A DNA stretch of 64,000 nucleotides from Sphingomonas sp. 37zxx (lineage in GTDB: Bacteria; Pseudomonadota; Alphaproteobacteria; Sphingomonadales; Sphingomonadaceae). Numbering within the stretch: the stretch's first letter is position 1; each line of letters begins with the position of its first letter. Location: NCBI RefSeq assembly GCF_000786205.1, contig NZ_JROH01000008.1, positions 62,001 to 126,000 of the forward strand, read 5' to 3'. The notes beneath the pieces are model-generated. The model was not told where the DNA came from, did not search any database, and saw nothing but the letters and a program-made list of their open reading frames with translations. Of the stretch, positions 45,378-53,328 are shown piece after piece. The translations under genes were made by a program, and so were the position numbers.

Positions 45378-46085
45378 CTACAACCCGCGGCGTGCGGCTT
45401 GGTTTCGCGCGATGGCGGCGAAGCGTTCGGCGCGGTCGGGCGCACGCTGCGCCACCATCGTGCGATAACTCGCGACGGTTTCAGGCGAAGCGCGTTCGGG
45501 CGAACCCGAATCAAAGGGCGGGGCCGGGTCATATTCGAGCGAAAGCTGGACGAAGCGGGCATGCTCCTCGCCGCGGATCGCCGCCATCAGCGCCAGGGCG
45601 AAATCAATGCCTGCGGTCACCCCGCCGCCGGTCACGCGATTGCCGTCGAACACCACCCGCTCGGCCACCGGGATCGCACCGAACAGCGCCAGATGCTCGC
45701 GCGTCGCCCAGTGGCACGCGGCGCGGCGGCCATCGAGCAGCCCCGCTGCCGCCAGCAGCAGCGATCCGGTGCACACGCTGGTGACCCAGCTTGCTTCGGT
45801 ACCGACGCTGGCGATCCAGTCGAGCGTTGCCGAATCCTCCATCGCCGCGGTGGTACCGAAGCCGCCGGGCACGCAGATGATGTCGGCGCGCGGCACATCA
45901 GCGAAGGTGGCGGTGGGGTGCAGCGAAAAGCCGCTGTCGGTGGCCACCGGACCGCGCGTCGCCGCGACCAAGTCGATCGTCGCATTGCCCAGCCGCGACA
46001 GCACTTGCGCCGGGCCGGTCAGGTCGAGCTGGGTGACGTCGTTATACAGCAGGAAGGCGATATGGATTGGGCTGAGCTGGTCCAT
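45378..46085 (-). CDS. DJ-1/PfpI superfamily protein
   Basis: 235 residues. Glutamine amidotransferase-like fold with nucleophile elbow VTSVCTGSLLLAAAGLLDGR, preceded by ICVPGGFGTTAAMED; the pattern is that of isonitrile hydratase-like or GATase1 regulators without the DNA-binding domain. The ATG at 46085 is preferred; in-frame sequence beyond covers the divergent promoter region. It forms an operon with the aldo/keto reductase. Confidence 0.88.
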   Translation of the reverse strand: MDQLSPIHIAFLLYNDVTQLDLTGPAQVLSRLGNATIDLVAATRGPVATDSGFSLHPTATFADVPRADIICVPGGFGTTAAMEDSATLDWIASVGTEASWVTSVCTGSLLLAAAGLLDGRRAACHWATREHLALFGAIPVAERVVFDGNRVTGGGVTAGIDFALALMAAIRGEEHARFVQLSLEYDPAPPFDSGSPERASPETVASYRTMVAQRAPDRAERFAAIARNQAARRGL

Positions 46086-46112
46086 GCGGTCCTTCGTCCG
46101 ATTTCGGTTTAA

Positions 46113-46136
46113 AGTGTATCGTATAGGCGATACACT
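46113..46136. promoter_or_regulatory. Perfect dyad in the divergent DJ-1/SPFH promoter gap
   Basis: AGTGTATCG - 6 bases - CGATACACT is a perfect nine-base inverted repeat in an 80-base gap between divergent starts. Its TATCG/CGATA arms resemble TetR- or GntR-type operators. No regulator gene lies next to it. Confidence 0.6.
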
Positions 46137-46164
46137 GTGCGTAACTAGCGAAAGGTTTGCGGTC

Positions 46165-47160
46165 ATGGGCATTCTCGATTTCCTCAAGAAGCAGCTTGTC
46201 GACGTCATCGATTGGGTGGAGCAGCCCGGCGACCTGGCGATCCGCTATCCGATGCAGGATCGCGAGATCCAGAACGGTGCCGCGCTGACGGTGCGCGAGG
46301 GGCAGGTCGCGTTCTTCTATAACGAAGGGCAGATGGCCGATGCCTTTGGCCCTGGCATGCACACGATCGAAACGTCGAACCTGCCGCTGCTGACCGCGCT
46401 GCAGAATTGGGACAAGGGCTTCAAGTCGCCGTTCAAGGCCGATGTGCTGTTCTTCACGCAAAAGGAGCAGGCGGGGCATAAATGGGGAACGTCGCAACCG
46501 GTGACGGTACGTGACAAGGAGTTCGGCCCGCTGCGCATCCGCGCGTTTGGCGGCTATAGCTTCCGCATCGAACAGCCGCCGGTGTTCCAGGCCAAGCTGA
46601 TGGGCACGCTCGAGCGGATGGGGGTCGAGGATGTCGAGCAGCAATTGCGCAGCGCGATCGCGACACAGCTTGCGACGTCGTTGGGGCGCAGCGAATTCGG
46701 TTTCGTCGACATGGCGGCCGATCAGGCGGCGATGTCTGATCGATTGAAGGAAATGGTGCAGCCGGCGTTCACCCAATGGGGGCTGTCGTGCCAGACCTTC
46801 TTTATCGAGAGCGTGTCGCTGCCCGAGGAAGTGCAGAAATATCTCGACAAGGCATCGTCGATGCGGGTGGTCGGTGACCTCGACCGTTTCGTGAAGTTCC
46901 AGAGCGGCGATGCGATCGAGAAGGCGGCGAATCAGGAAGGCGGGATCGCCGGCATGGGCGTCGGTGCGGGTGCGGGCATGGCGATGGGTCAGGCGATGGC
47001 GGGCGCGCTCGGCGGTGCCGGTGGCGGTGCTGCCCCAGCGGCAGCGAGCGAGGATGCCTATGGCCAGATCGAAAAGCTGCACAAGCTGCTGACGATCGGC
47101 GCGATCACCCAGGCCGATTTCGATGCCAAGAAGACCGAATTGCTGGGGCGGATCCGGTAG
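46165..47160 (+). CDS. SPFH-domain protein with C-terminal SHOCT
   Basis: 331 residues. N-terminal MGILDFLKKQLVDVIDWVEQ and the SPFH/band-7 fold (YPMQDREIQNGAALTVREGQ, FFYNEGQMADAFGPGMHTIE), then a Gly/Ala-rich linker (about 275-295) and a SHOCT helix hairpin at the end (IEKLHKLLTIGAITQADFDA). It belongs to the YdjI-like group that often accompanies zinc-ribbon proteins. First gene of the polyamine-type cluster. It probably scaffolds on the membrane face. Confidence 0.9.
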   Translation: MGILDFLKKQLVDVIDWVEQPGDLAIRYPMQDREIQNGAALTVREGQVAFFYNEGQMADAFGPGMHTIETSNLPLLTALQNWDKGFKSPFKADVLFFTQKEQAGHKWGTSQPVTVRDKEFGPLRIRAFGGYSFRIEQPPVFQAKLMGTLERMGVEDVEQQLRSAIATQLATSLGRSEFGFVDMAADQAAMSDRLKEMVQPAFTQWGLSCQTFFIESVSLPEEVQKYLDKASSMRVVGDLDRFVKFQSGDAIEKAANQEGGIAGMGVGAGAGMAMGQAMAGALGGAGGGAAPAAASEDAYGQIEKLHKLLTIGAITQADFDAKKTELLGRIR

Positions 47161-47163
47161 CCT

Positions 47164-47291
47164 GCTCCCCTCCCTGCAAGGGAGGGGTAGGGGGTGGGTT
47201 TGGTCCGGGCGGTACGGCCGCCCGGCACCCCGCCTATCCGTAGCGTGAGCAATCCACCCACCCCCGGCCCCTCCCTTGCAGGGAGGGGAGC
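47164..47291. repeat. Inverted pair of GGGAGGGG-type repeats
   Basis: GCTCCCCTCCCTGCAAGGGA begins at 47164, and its reverse complement TCCCTTGCAGGGAGGGGAGC ends at 47291. The two are about 55 bases apart, and each is a small hairpin. It is related in style to the thiC and lysC repeats. It occupies the whole gap between the SPFH and DUF4178 genes; a longer reading of the downstream gene through it is rejected. Confidence 0.8.
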
Positions 47292-47301
47292 GAGTTCGTC
47301 C

Positions 47302-47970
47302 ATGCTGACCATCGATTGTCCCAATTGCGGTGCCCCGGTCACGTTCCGCTCGGCGGGGCTGCCCGATCGTGTGTGCGACCATTGCCGGTCGATGCTGGTG
47401 CGTAGTGATTCAGGCGTAGCGATTGCCGGGGTACAGGCGGCGTTGCCGTTCGATGTCAGCCCGTTGCAGATCGGCACGCGCGGCCGCTTCGATGGCAAGC
47501 CGTTCGAGATTGTTGGCCGCGTGCGCTGGTCGTGGACCGATGGATCGTGGAACGAATGGCTGTGCCTGTTCGGCGACACCGGCTTTGGCTGGCTGGGTGA
47601 GGCGATGGGGCAGTTCATGATGACCTTCGAACGCCCGGTGCCCCGGGTCCAGTCGCCGGTGCTGAGAGCGATCCAGCGCGGTGCCGATGCGCCGATCGGC
47701 GATCGGATCAAGCTCGACGACGACATGCTCACCATTGCCGATGCCCGCGAGGTGGAATGCATCGCAGCCGAGGGTGAGCTGCCCTTCACCGCGCCGCCGG
47801 GATGGCGGATTTACTCGGTCGATTTCCGCACCGTTTCGGGCCGCCTGGCGAATATGCAGCGCGATGGCGACACGGTGCATTTCTATGACGGGCGCTATGT
47901 GACGCTTGCCGAGTTGCAGCCGACAGGGTTGCGCGCGATTGATGGTTGGGCGATTCCGGCGAATGGCTGA
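47302..47970 (+). CDS. DUF4178 zinc-ribbon protein, first copy
   Basis: 222 residues. N-terminal zinc ribbon CPNCGAPVTF...CDHC, then a DUF4178 domain (IGTRGRFDGKPFEIVGRVRW, WNEWLCLFGDTGFGWLGEAM) and a second DUF4178-like part (YDGRYVTLAELQPTGLRAID). Soluble. The ATG at 47302 starts right before the ribbon. It overlaps the next gene by eight bases. DUF4178 genes recur beside DUF350 and spermidine-synthase-like genes; their biochemical role is unknown. Confidence 0.85.
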   Translation: MLTIDCPNCGAPVTFRSAGLPDRVCDHCRSMLVRSDSGVAIAGVQAALPFDVSPLQIGTRGRFDGKPFEIVGRVRWSWTDGSWNEWLCLFGDTGFGWLGEAMGQFMMTFERPVPRVQSPVLRAIQRGADAPIGDRIKLDDDMLTIADAREVECIAAEGELPFTAPPGWRIYSVDFRTVSGRLANMQRDGDTVHFYDGRYVTLAELQPTGLRAIDGWAIPANG

Positions 47971-49333
47971 CGCCGCCCCGCCCGCCCGCGCCGCCAAGGC
48001 GCTGAGCTGTCCGTCGTGCGGCGGTACGCTCGCGGTGCGCGCCGCGGGCTATACCGTGACGATCGCGTGCCAATATTGTTCGAGCATCCTCGACGTGTCG
48101 CAGCCAGACGTGAAGCTGGTCACGCAATATCGCGAAGCAGTGGCGCGGCTGGAGATACCGCTGGGCACGCGCGGCACGCTGCGCGGCATTGAATGGGAAG
48201 CGATCGGCTATCTGGCGCGGAGCGAGCGCGGCCAATATGGCTGGGAGGAATATCTCCTCTTCAACCCCTATCACGGCTATCGCTGGCTGATCGCCAATCG
48301 CGGCGGCTGGAGCTTTGGCGAGCAATTGACGGTGGTGCCCGGCCATGACGGCGGCATCATGCTGGGGGGGCAGCGCTATCAGCCCTTCTTCGCCGATGGC
48401 ACCGCACAAGTGGATTATGTCGTCGGCGAATTTTACTGGCGGGTGAAGCGCGGCGAGACGGTGCGCACCGATGATTGGGTCCGCCCGGGCTTCATGCTGT
48501 CGCGCGAGGCCGACGACCGCGAAGTGAGCTGGTCGCTGTCCGAATTGCTCGATCCACAGGAAATGAAGGCGTTCGGGGTCACCGCCAACCCCCATCCTTC
48601 ACCGCCGCTGCCGCACCAGCCTTCGCCGCATATCGGCTTTCTGAAGCAGGGGCTGTTCGTCGCCTTGGCCGCGATCATGCTGTTGCTGGGGGTGGCGATC
48701 TTCAGCGGCGGCGGGGGAATCGTGTTCACCGGCGCCGCACCGATCGCCGCCGATGGCAGCGAGCAGGAAGCAACGCTTGGCCCCTTCACGCTGCCCAACG
48801 CGCGCCAGGGGGTGAAGATCGAGACCAGCGTGCCGGCGCTGTCGAACGGCTGGGTCGATATCAATTATGCGCTGGTCAATCGCTTCGACCAGAAAGCCTA
48901 TACCGCGTCGAAGGCGGCCGAGGCCTATTCGGGGCGCGATAGCGACGGCAGTTGGAGCGAGGGATCGCGAAGCACCGGCGCGAGCTTTGCCGCAGTGCCG
49001 GCGGGCAAGTATGACCTGATCGTGTCGTATCGCGGCAATGTGTGGGTCGATCCCACGGCACCGTTGAACAGCGGATCGAACCCTGGCGATTTCTTCAGCG
49101 GCGGCGGGGCGACGGTTCAGCCCGATGCCCCCGACTGGCGACGCGGCGGCAATTTTCAGCCGCAACTCGACATCAGCGTGCGAACCACCCGGTTCCAGGG
49201 CGGGGTATTGCTGTTGGGGTTGATCCTGATCGCGATACCGCTGTTATTCGCCGCGCTGCGCCACGCCGCGTTCGAAACCGCGCGCAAGGGCGAAAGCGAT
49301 TTCGCCCCCGTGCTGAGCGATGAGGAAGACTGA
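47963..49333 (+). CDS. DUF4178 zinc-ribbon membrane protein, second copy
   Basis: 456 residues. Zinc ribbon CPSCGGTLAV...CQYC near the N-terminus, DUF4178 core (LEIPLGTRGTLRGIEWEAIG, GWEEYLLFNPYHGYRWLI), a membrane helix near 230-255, an extracytoplasmic beta domain (FTLPNARQGVKIETSVPALS, KYDLIVSYRGNVWV) and a final membrane helix (about 415-435). The two DUF4178 proteins may form a complex. The ATG lies eight bases inside the preceding gene. Confidence 0.87.
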   Translation: MADAAPPARAAKALSCPSCGGTLAVRAAGYTVTIACQYCSSILDVSQPDVKLVTQYREAVARLEIPLGTRGTLRGIEWEAIGYLARSERGQYGWEEYLLFNPYHGYRWLIANRGGWSFGEQLTVVPGHDGGIMLGGQRYQPFFADGTAQVDYVVGEFYWRVKRGETVRTDDWVRPGFMLSREADDREVSWSLSELLDPQEMKAFGVTANPHPSPPLPHQPSPHIGFLKQGLFVALAAIMLLLGVAIFSGGGGIVFTGAAPIAADGSEQEATLGPFTLPNARQGVKIETSVPALSNGWVDINYALVNRFDQKAYTASKAAEAYSGRDSDGSWSEGSRSTGASFAAVPAGKYDLIVSYRGNVWVDPTAPLNSGSNPGDFFSGGGATVQPDAPDWRRGGNFQPQLDISVRTTRFQGGVLLLGLILIAIPLLFAALRHAAFETARKGESDFAPVLSDEED

Positions 49334-49500
49334 TGCGGAGCGGCACCTTATTCTATGGCCTGTGGTGCGCCGGGATCGCGGCGGCATTCCTGTTCGCGAC
49401 CAATTATGCCTGGTCGCCCTTTGCCGATGCCAGCCGCCCGGTGCAGGGCACGCGCACCGGCGGTGGTGGCGGCATCATCTTCATTCCCACGCATAAATAA
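49333..49500 (+). CDS. 55-residue membrane peptide
   Basis: Begins MRSGTLFYGLWCAGIAAAFL, continues with one hydrophobic helix, then a Gly-rich stretch (TRTGGGGGIIFIPTHK) at the C-terminus. Its ATG shares one base with the stop of the DUF4178 gene (TGATG), and the DUF350 gene follows 12 bases later. Conserved position in the cluster suggests a real gene; no family name is known to me. Confidence 0.7.
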   Translation: MRSGTLFYGLWCAGIAAAFLFATNYAWSPFADASRPVQGTRTGGGGGIIFIPTHK

Positions 49501-49512
49501 GGGACACGACAC

Positions 49513-49725
49513 ATGGTCACGACAATCCCCGTCCTGCTCAACACGTTGCTCTATGCCGGCATTGGCATGCTGGTTTTCGGGGTTGGCTTCTGGGTGCTCG
49601 ACAAGCTGACGCCGGGCCAATTGTGGAACGAGATTCACGACCAGCGCAATATCGGCGTCGCGATCGTGACGGCGGCGATGGCGCTCGGCCTGGCGCTGAT
49701 CATCGCTGCGGCAATTCATGGCTGA
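49513..49725 (+). CDS. DUF350 membrane protein
   Basis: 70 residues with two membrane helices (LLNTLLYAGIGMLVFGVGFW and VAIVTAAMALGLALIIAAAI) joined by a short loop with LTPGQLWNEIHDQRN, the DUF350/YjfL pattern in single-unit form. It overlaps the aminopropyltransferase gene by eight bases. The family is linked in many genomes to polyamine or glutathionylspermidine genes. Confidence 0.9.
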   Translation: MVTTIPVLLNTLLYAGIGMLVFGVGFWVLDKLTPGQLWNEIHDQRNIGVAIVTAAMALGLALIIAAAIHG

Positions 49726-51250
49726 TGTGGACCCCGCCTCGCCGCGCACCAAGCTGACGGCACCGGCGGGGGCATTATTGGTCTCGGCCTTTGTCGTCGC
49801 GACTTGCGGGCTGATCTACGAACTGCTGGCATCGACGATCGCCAGCTATCTGCTGGGCGACAGCGTTACCCAATTTTCGACCGTCATCGGCAGCTATTTG
49901 TTCGCGATGGGAATCGGTAGCTGGTGCTCACGCTATGTGAAGCGCGGCGAGTTGCGGCTGTTCGTTCGCGTCGAATTGCTGATCGCGATCATCGGCGGCT
50001 GTTCGGCGGCGGCGTTGTTCCTGCTGTTCCCGCTGATCGATCATTTCCGCATCACCCTCTATGGCATCGTGCTGGCGATCGGATTTCTGGTCGGGCTAGA
50101 GATCCCGTTGCTGATCCGAATCCTCAAGGATTTCGACTTTCGCGAAGTCGTCTCCAGCGTCCTGACCTTCGATTATGTCGGCGCGCTGTTCGCGTCGTTG
50201 CTTTTCCCGCTGGTGCTGATGCCGCATCTGGGGATGATCCGCACCGGTTTCCTGTTCGGCTTCGCCAATGCAGCGGTCGCGCTTGCGGTGCTGTTCGCGC
50301 TGCCACGCGCGAGCGGGTTGCGCGGGGAAAAGATCGCGGCGGTGGTGATTCTGGCGGCGCTGGCGGCGGGGTTCTTCGCGTCTGACCGGTTGCAACGGAT
50401 GGGCGAGGTTGCGGGCTATGGCGAACCGATCATCTACGCCAAGTCGAGCCGGTTCCAGCGAATCGTGCTCACCCGCCGCGACGACGATCTTCGGCTGTAC
50501 CTCAACGGCAATCTGCAATTCTCGTCGCGCGACGAATATCGCTATCACGAGGCGCTGGTGCATCCCGCGCTCGGGCGTGTCAGCAATCCGCGCAACGTGC
50601 TGATCCTAGGCGGCGGCGATGGCCTCGCGGCGCGTGAGGTGTTTCGCTATCCCAGTGTCGAGAAGGTGACGTTGGTCGATCTCGACGGCGCGATGACCGG
50701 GCTGTTTCGCCAAACCGGCACGCTGGCGCGGATGAACCAGGGGTCACTGTCCGATCCGCGCATGACCGTGATCAACGACGACGGCTTTCGCTGGGTGCGG
50801 GAGGCGACCGATCGCTATGACGCGATCATCGTCGATTTCCCCGATCCGGTCGATTATTCGGTGGGCAAGCTCTATACTGAAAGCTTCTATAACCAGGTCC
50901 GCCGGCTGCTTGCTCCCGGCGCGATGATGGTGGTGCAAAGCACCTCGCCGCTGATCGCACCCGATGCTTATTGGACCGTAGCAACGACGCTAGAGGCGGC
51001 GGGTTTCGTGACGCGCGGCTATCACGCCTATGTGCCGAGCTTCGGCGAATGGGGTTTCCTGCTCGCCGCCAACCGTCCGATCCCGGTCGAGGCGAATTTT
51101 CCGAAGGGTCGCTTCCTGACCGCCGAGGTCGAGCGGCAGCTTTACCAATTTCCGCCCGACATGGCGCGCCGCCCTACGCAAGTGAACCGGCTCGACAACC
51201 AGGTGCTGGTGCGCGAGTTCGATCGCGCGTGGAGCCGCTATGAAGGCTGA
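49718..51250 (+). CDS. Membrane-anchored polyamine aminopropyltransferase
   Basis: 510 residues. About seven membrane helices (20-230: LVSAFVVATCGLIYELLAST and following) precede a spermidine-synthase domain with LILGGGDGLAARE, VDLDGAM and the acidic DFPDPVDYSVGKLYTESFY gate loop that holds the amine. It would transfer the aminopropyl group of decarboxylated AdoMet, supplied by the decarboxylase three genes on. The acceptor (putrescine or another amine) is not predictable. It overlaps both neighbours. Confidence 0.92.
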   Translation: MADVDPASPRTKLTAPAGALLVSAFVVATCGLIYELLASTIASYLLGDSVTQFSTVIGSYLFAMGIGSWCSRYVKRGELRLFVRVELLIAIIGGCSAAALFLLFPLIDHFRITLYGIVLAIGFLVGLEIPLLIRILKDFDFREVVSSVLTFDYVGALFASLLFPLVLMPHLGMIRTGFLFGFANAAVALAVLFALPRASGLRGEKIAAVVILAALAAGFFASDRLQRMGEVAGYGEPIIYAKSSRFQRIVLTRRDDDLRLYLNGNLQFSSRDEYRYHEALVHPALGRVSNPRNVLILGGGDGLAAREVFRYPSVEKVTLVDLDGAMTGLFRQTGTLARMNQGSLSDPRMTVINDDGFRWVREATDRYDAIIVDFPDPVDYSVGKLYTESFYNQVRRLLAPGAMMVVQSTSPLIAPDAYWTVATTLEAAGFVTRGYHAYVPSFGEWGFLLAANRPIPVEANFPKGRFLTAEVERQLYQFPPDMARRPTQVNRLDNQVLVREFDRAWSRYEG

Positions 51251-52850
51251 TCGGCGCACTTTTCTGGGGGTAGGCGCGGGTGCGGTCGCAGCGGCGGGGG
51301 CAGGCGCTGCCTATGCGTTTCGCGAGCCAGCATTGCCGCAGGGGGCGCTGCTGGGGGCCGATCTCGAACGCGGGCATCGGCTGCGTAAAGGCGGCTTTCC
51401 TGCGCCGACGATGTTCGACGATGCAGGCATCGTCATCGCCGGCGGCGGGGTTGCCGGGCTGGCGGCGGGATGGGTGCTCAACGAGGCAGGCTATCGCGAT
51501 TTCCGGCTGCTCGAGCTGGAGGACGTCGCGGGCGGCAATGCGCGGTCGGGACGCAATGCGGTGTCGGCCTATCCGCTCGGCGCGCATTATCTGCCGATCG
51601 CCAATGTCGAGGCACGCGCGCTGCATAAGCTGTTGACCCGGCTGGGGATCATCACTGGCGAGCAGGACGGATTGCCGGTCTATGACCCGCAGCAGCTTTG
51701 CGCCGATCTGCAGGAGCGGTTGTTCTGGCGCGGGCGCTGGCATGAGGGGCTGGTGCCCACCACCGGGCTGACGGCTGAGGATCAACGCCAGCTTGTGGGC
51801 TTCGGTGCCGAAATGGCGGCGTTCTCGGCGGCGACGGGCAGCGACGGGCGCCCCGCTTTCGCAACGCCGATCGCGTATAGTTCGGGGGACGCGCAGTGGC
51901 GATCGCTCGACCGGATCGGCTTCGGGCAATGGCTCGACGAGCGCGGCTACACGTCGCCGGTGCTGCGCGCGCATGTCCGCTATGCGACGCGCGACGATTA
52001 CGGGACTGAGCCCGAGGATGTGTCCGCCTGGGCGGGCATCCATTATTTCGCGGGACGGCGCGGCCATGCGGCGGGTGATGCCGGGGATAATGTGCTGACC
52101 TGGCCGGGGGGCAATGGGCGGCTGACCCAGGCGATGGCGGCGGCGTTCCCGGACAACATCGCGACCGGGCGGATCGTCCATGCGATCGAGCGGCAGGGCG
52201 ACGGCGCGTTCCATGTCGATCATTTCGACGTCGGTGAGGGCGTCACCTACCGCACGCGGGCGGCAGCGGTGATCGCCGCGATGCCGTTGTTCGTCGCCAA
52301 ACGAATTTGCGCCGAACTGCCCGATACGGCTGCGTGCAGCTATGCCCCGTGGCTGGTCGCCAACATCACCGTGTCGCGGCTGCCCGGCGGCGCGGGCGTG
52401 CCGCTCGCCTGGGACAATGTGTCGACCACCAGCGAATCGCTGGGCTATGTCGTCGCCACCCACCAGTCGCGCGCGCTGGGCGCCGAAAGCGTGCTGAGCT
52501 GGTATCTGCCGCTGTCGAACATGACGCCCGCCAATGGCCGCCGGCTGCTGCTCGAACGGCCAGCCGATGAATGGAAGCGGATCGTGCGCGACGATTTGCT
52601 GGCGATGCATCCCGACATGGCCGATGCGATCACCGGGATCGAATTATGGCGCTGGGGGCATGCGATGGCGCGTCCGGTGCCGGGCTATGTCTGGGGCGCG
52701 GCAAAGACGTTCGCGCCCGAGCCGCCGCTCTACCTTGCGCATAGCGACCTGTCGGGGCTGTCGATCTTCGAGGAAGCGCACTATCACGGCACCCGCGCTG
52801 CCGAGGCTGCGATGGCGCGGATTGGCCACGCGCATGAGGCGTTGACATGA
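51240..52850 (+). CDS. Tat-exported FAD-dependent oxidoreductase
   Basis: 536 residues. Twin-arginine leader (ADRRTFLGVGAGAVAAAGAG) sends the folded flavoprotein across the inner membrane. Dinucleotide motif VIAGGGVAGLAAGWVL is near residues 62-77, followed by an amine-oxidase-like layout (FRLLELEDVAGGNARSG). Position beside aminopropyltransferase and AdoMet decarboxylase genes suggests a polyamine-type substrate on the periplasmic side. The ATG lies 11 bases inside the previous gene. Confidence 0.87.
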   Translation: MKADRRTFLGVGAGAVAAAGAGAAYAFREPALPQGALLGADLERGHRLRKGGFPAPTMFDDAGIVIAGGGVAGLAAGWVLNEAGYRDFRLLELEDVAGGNARSGRNAVSAYPLGAHYLPIANVEARALHKLLTRLGIITGEQDGLPVYDPQQLCADLQERLFWRGRWHEGLVPTTGLTAEDQRQLVGFGAEMAAFSAATGSDGRPAFATPIAYSSGDAQWRSLDRIGFGQWLDERGYTSPVLRAHVRYATRDDYGTEPEDVSAWAGIHYFAGRRGHAAGDAGDNVLTWPGGNGRLTQAMAAAFPDNIATGRIVHAIERQGDGAFHVDHFDVGEGVTYRTRAAAVIAAMPLFVAKRICAELPDTAACSYAPWLVANITVSRLPGGAGVPLAWDNVSTTSESLGYVVATHQSRALGAESVLSWYLPLSNMTPANGRRLLLERPADEWKRIVRDDLLAMHPDMADAITGIELWRWGHAMARPVPGYVWGAAKTFAPEPPLYLAHSDLSGLSIFEEAHYHGTRAAEAAMARIGHAHEALT

Positions 52851-53224
52851 TCCCCCCCTATGACGGCCGCCACCTGATCGCCGACCTGCATGATTGCAGT
52901 CGGCTAGACGATCTGACGCTGGTCGAAGCGGCACTGCGGGATGGGGCGGCGGCGGCGGGAGCGACGGTGCTCGACGTGCGGCTGCATGCGTTCGGGCCGG
53001 GGCAGGGGGTGACCGGGGTGGCGCTGCTCGCCGAATCGCACATCTCGATCCATAGCTGGCCCGAGCATGGCTATGCCGCGATCGACATTTTCCTGTGCGG
53101 GCGGCGCTGCGATCCGCAGGCAGCGCTGGCGGTGATCGTCGCGGCGCTGCGTGGGCGGGTGGCGAGCGAGACGGTGATTGCGCGGGGCTTTGGGGTTGTA
53201 CCTGCGCTGGATGGTGTTGCGTAG
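52847..53224 (+). CDS. speD: S-adenosylmethionine decarboxylase
   Basis: 125-residue class 1B pyruvoyl enzyme that makes the aminopropyl donor. Self-cleavage occurs at Glu63-Ser64 in LLAESHISIHSWPEHG, with His69 and Cys84 (DIFLCG) as catalytic partners. Start overlaps the flavoprotein gene by four bases. Last gene of the cluster; a dyad repeat follows. Confidence 0.95.
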   Translation: MIPPYDGRHLIADLHDCSRLDDLTLVEAALRDGAAAAGATVLDVRLHAFGPGQGVTGVALLAESHISIHSWPEHGYAAIDIFLCGRRCDPQAALAVIVAALRGRVASETVIARGFGVVPALDGVA

Positions 53225-53227
53225 CCG

Positions 53228-53308
53228 CTGAGCTTGTCGAAGCGGCGTATCGAAGCAGCCGTCCGCTTGGGGCAATGTCCTTCGATACGGGTCTTCGCCT
53301 TCGCTCAG
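53228..53308. repeat. Intergenic inverted repeat (CTGAGCTTGTCGAAG type)
   Basis: CTGAGCTTGTCGAAG...TATCGAAG on the left pairs imperfectly with CTTCGATACGGGTCTTCG...CGCTCAG on the right. This fills the gap between the convergent speD and the kinase gene and may serve both as a transcript end. It is a common sphingomonad repeat type. Confidence 0.75.
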
Positions 53309-53328
53309 CCCCTACTCAGGACGAACGG

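Noticed and set aside
47194..47301. N-terminal extension of the first DUF4178 protein
   Set aside because: It reads through the inverted repeat; the zinc ribbon starts at the ATG at 47302.
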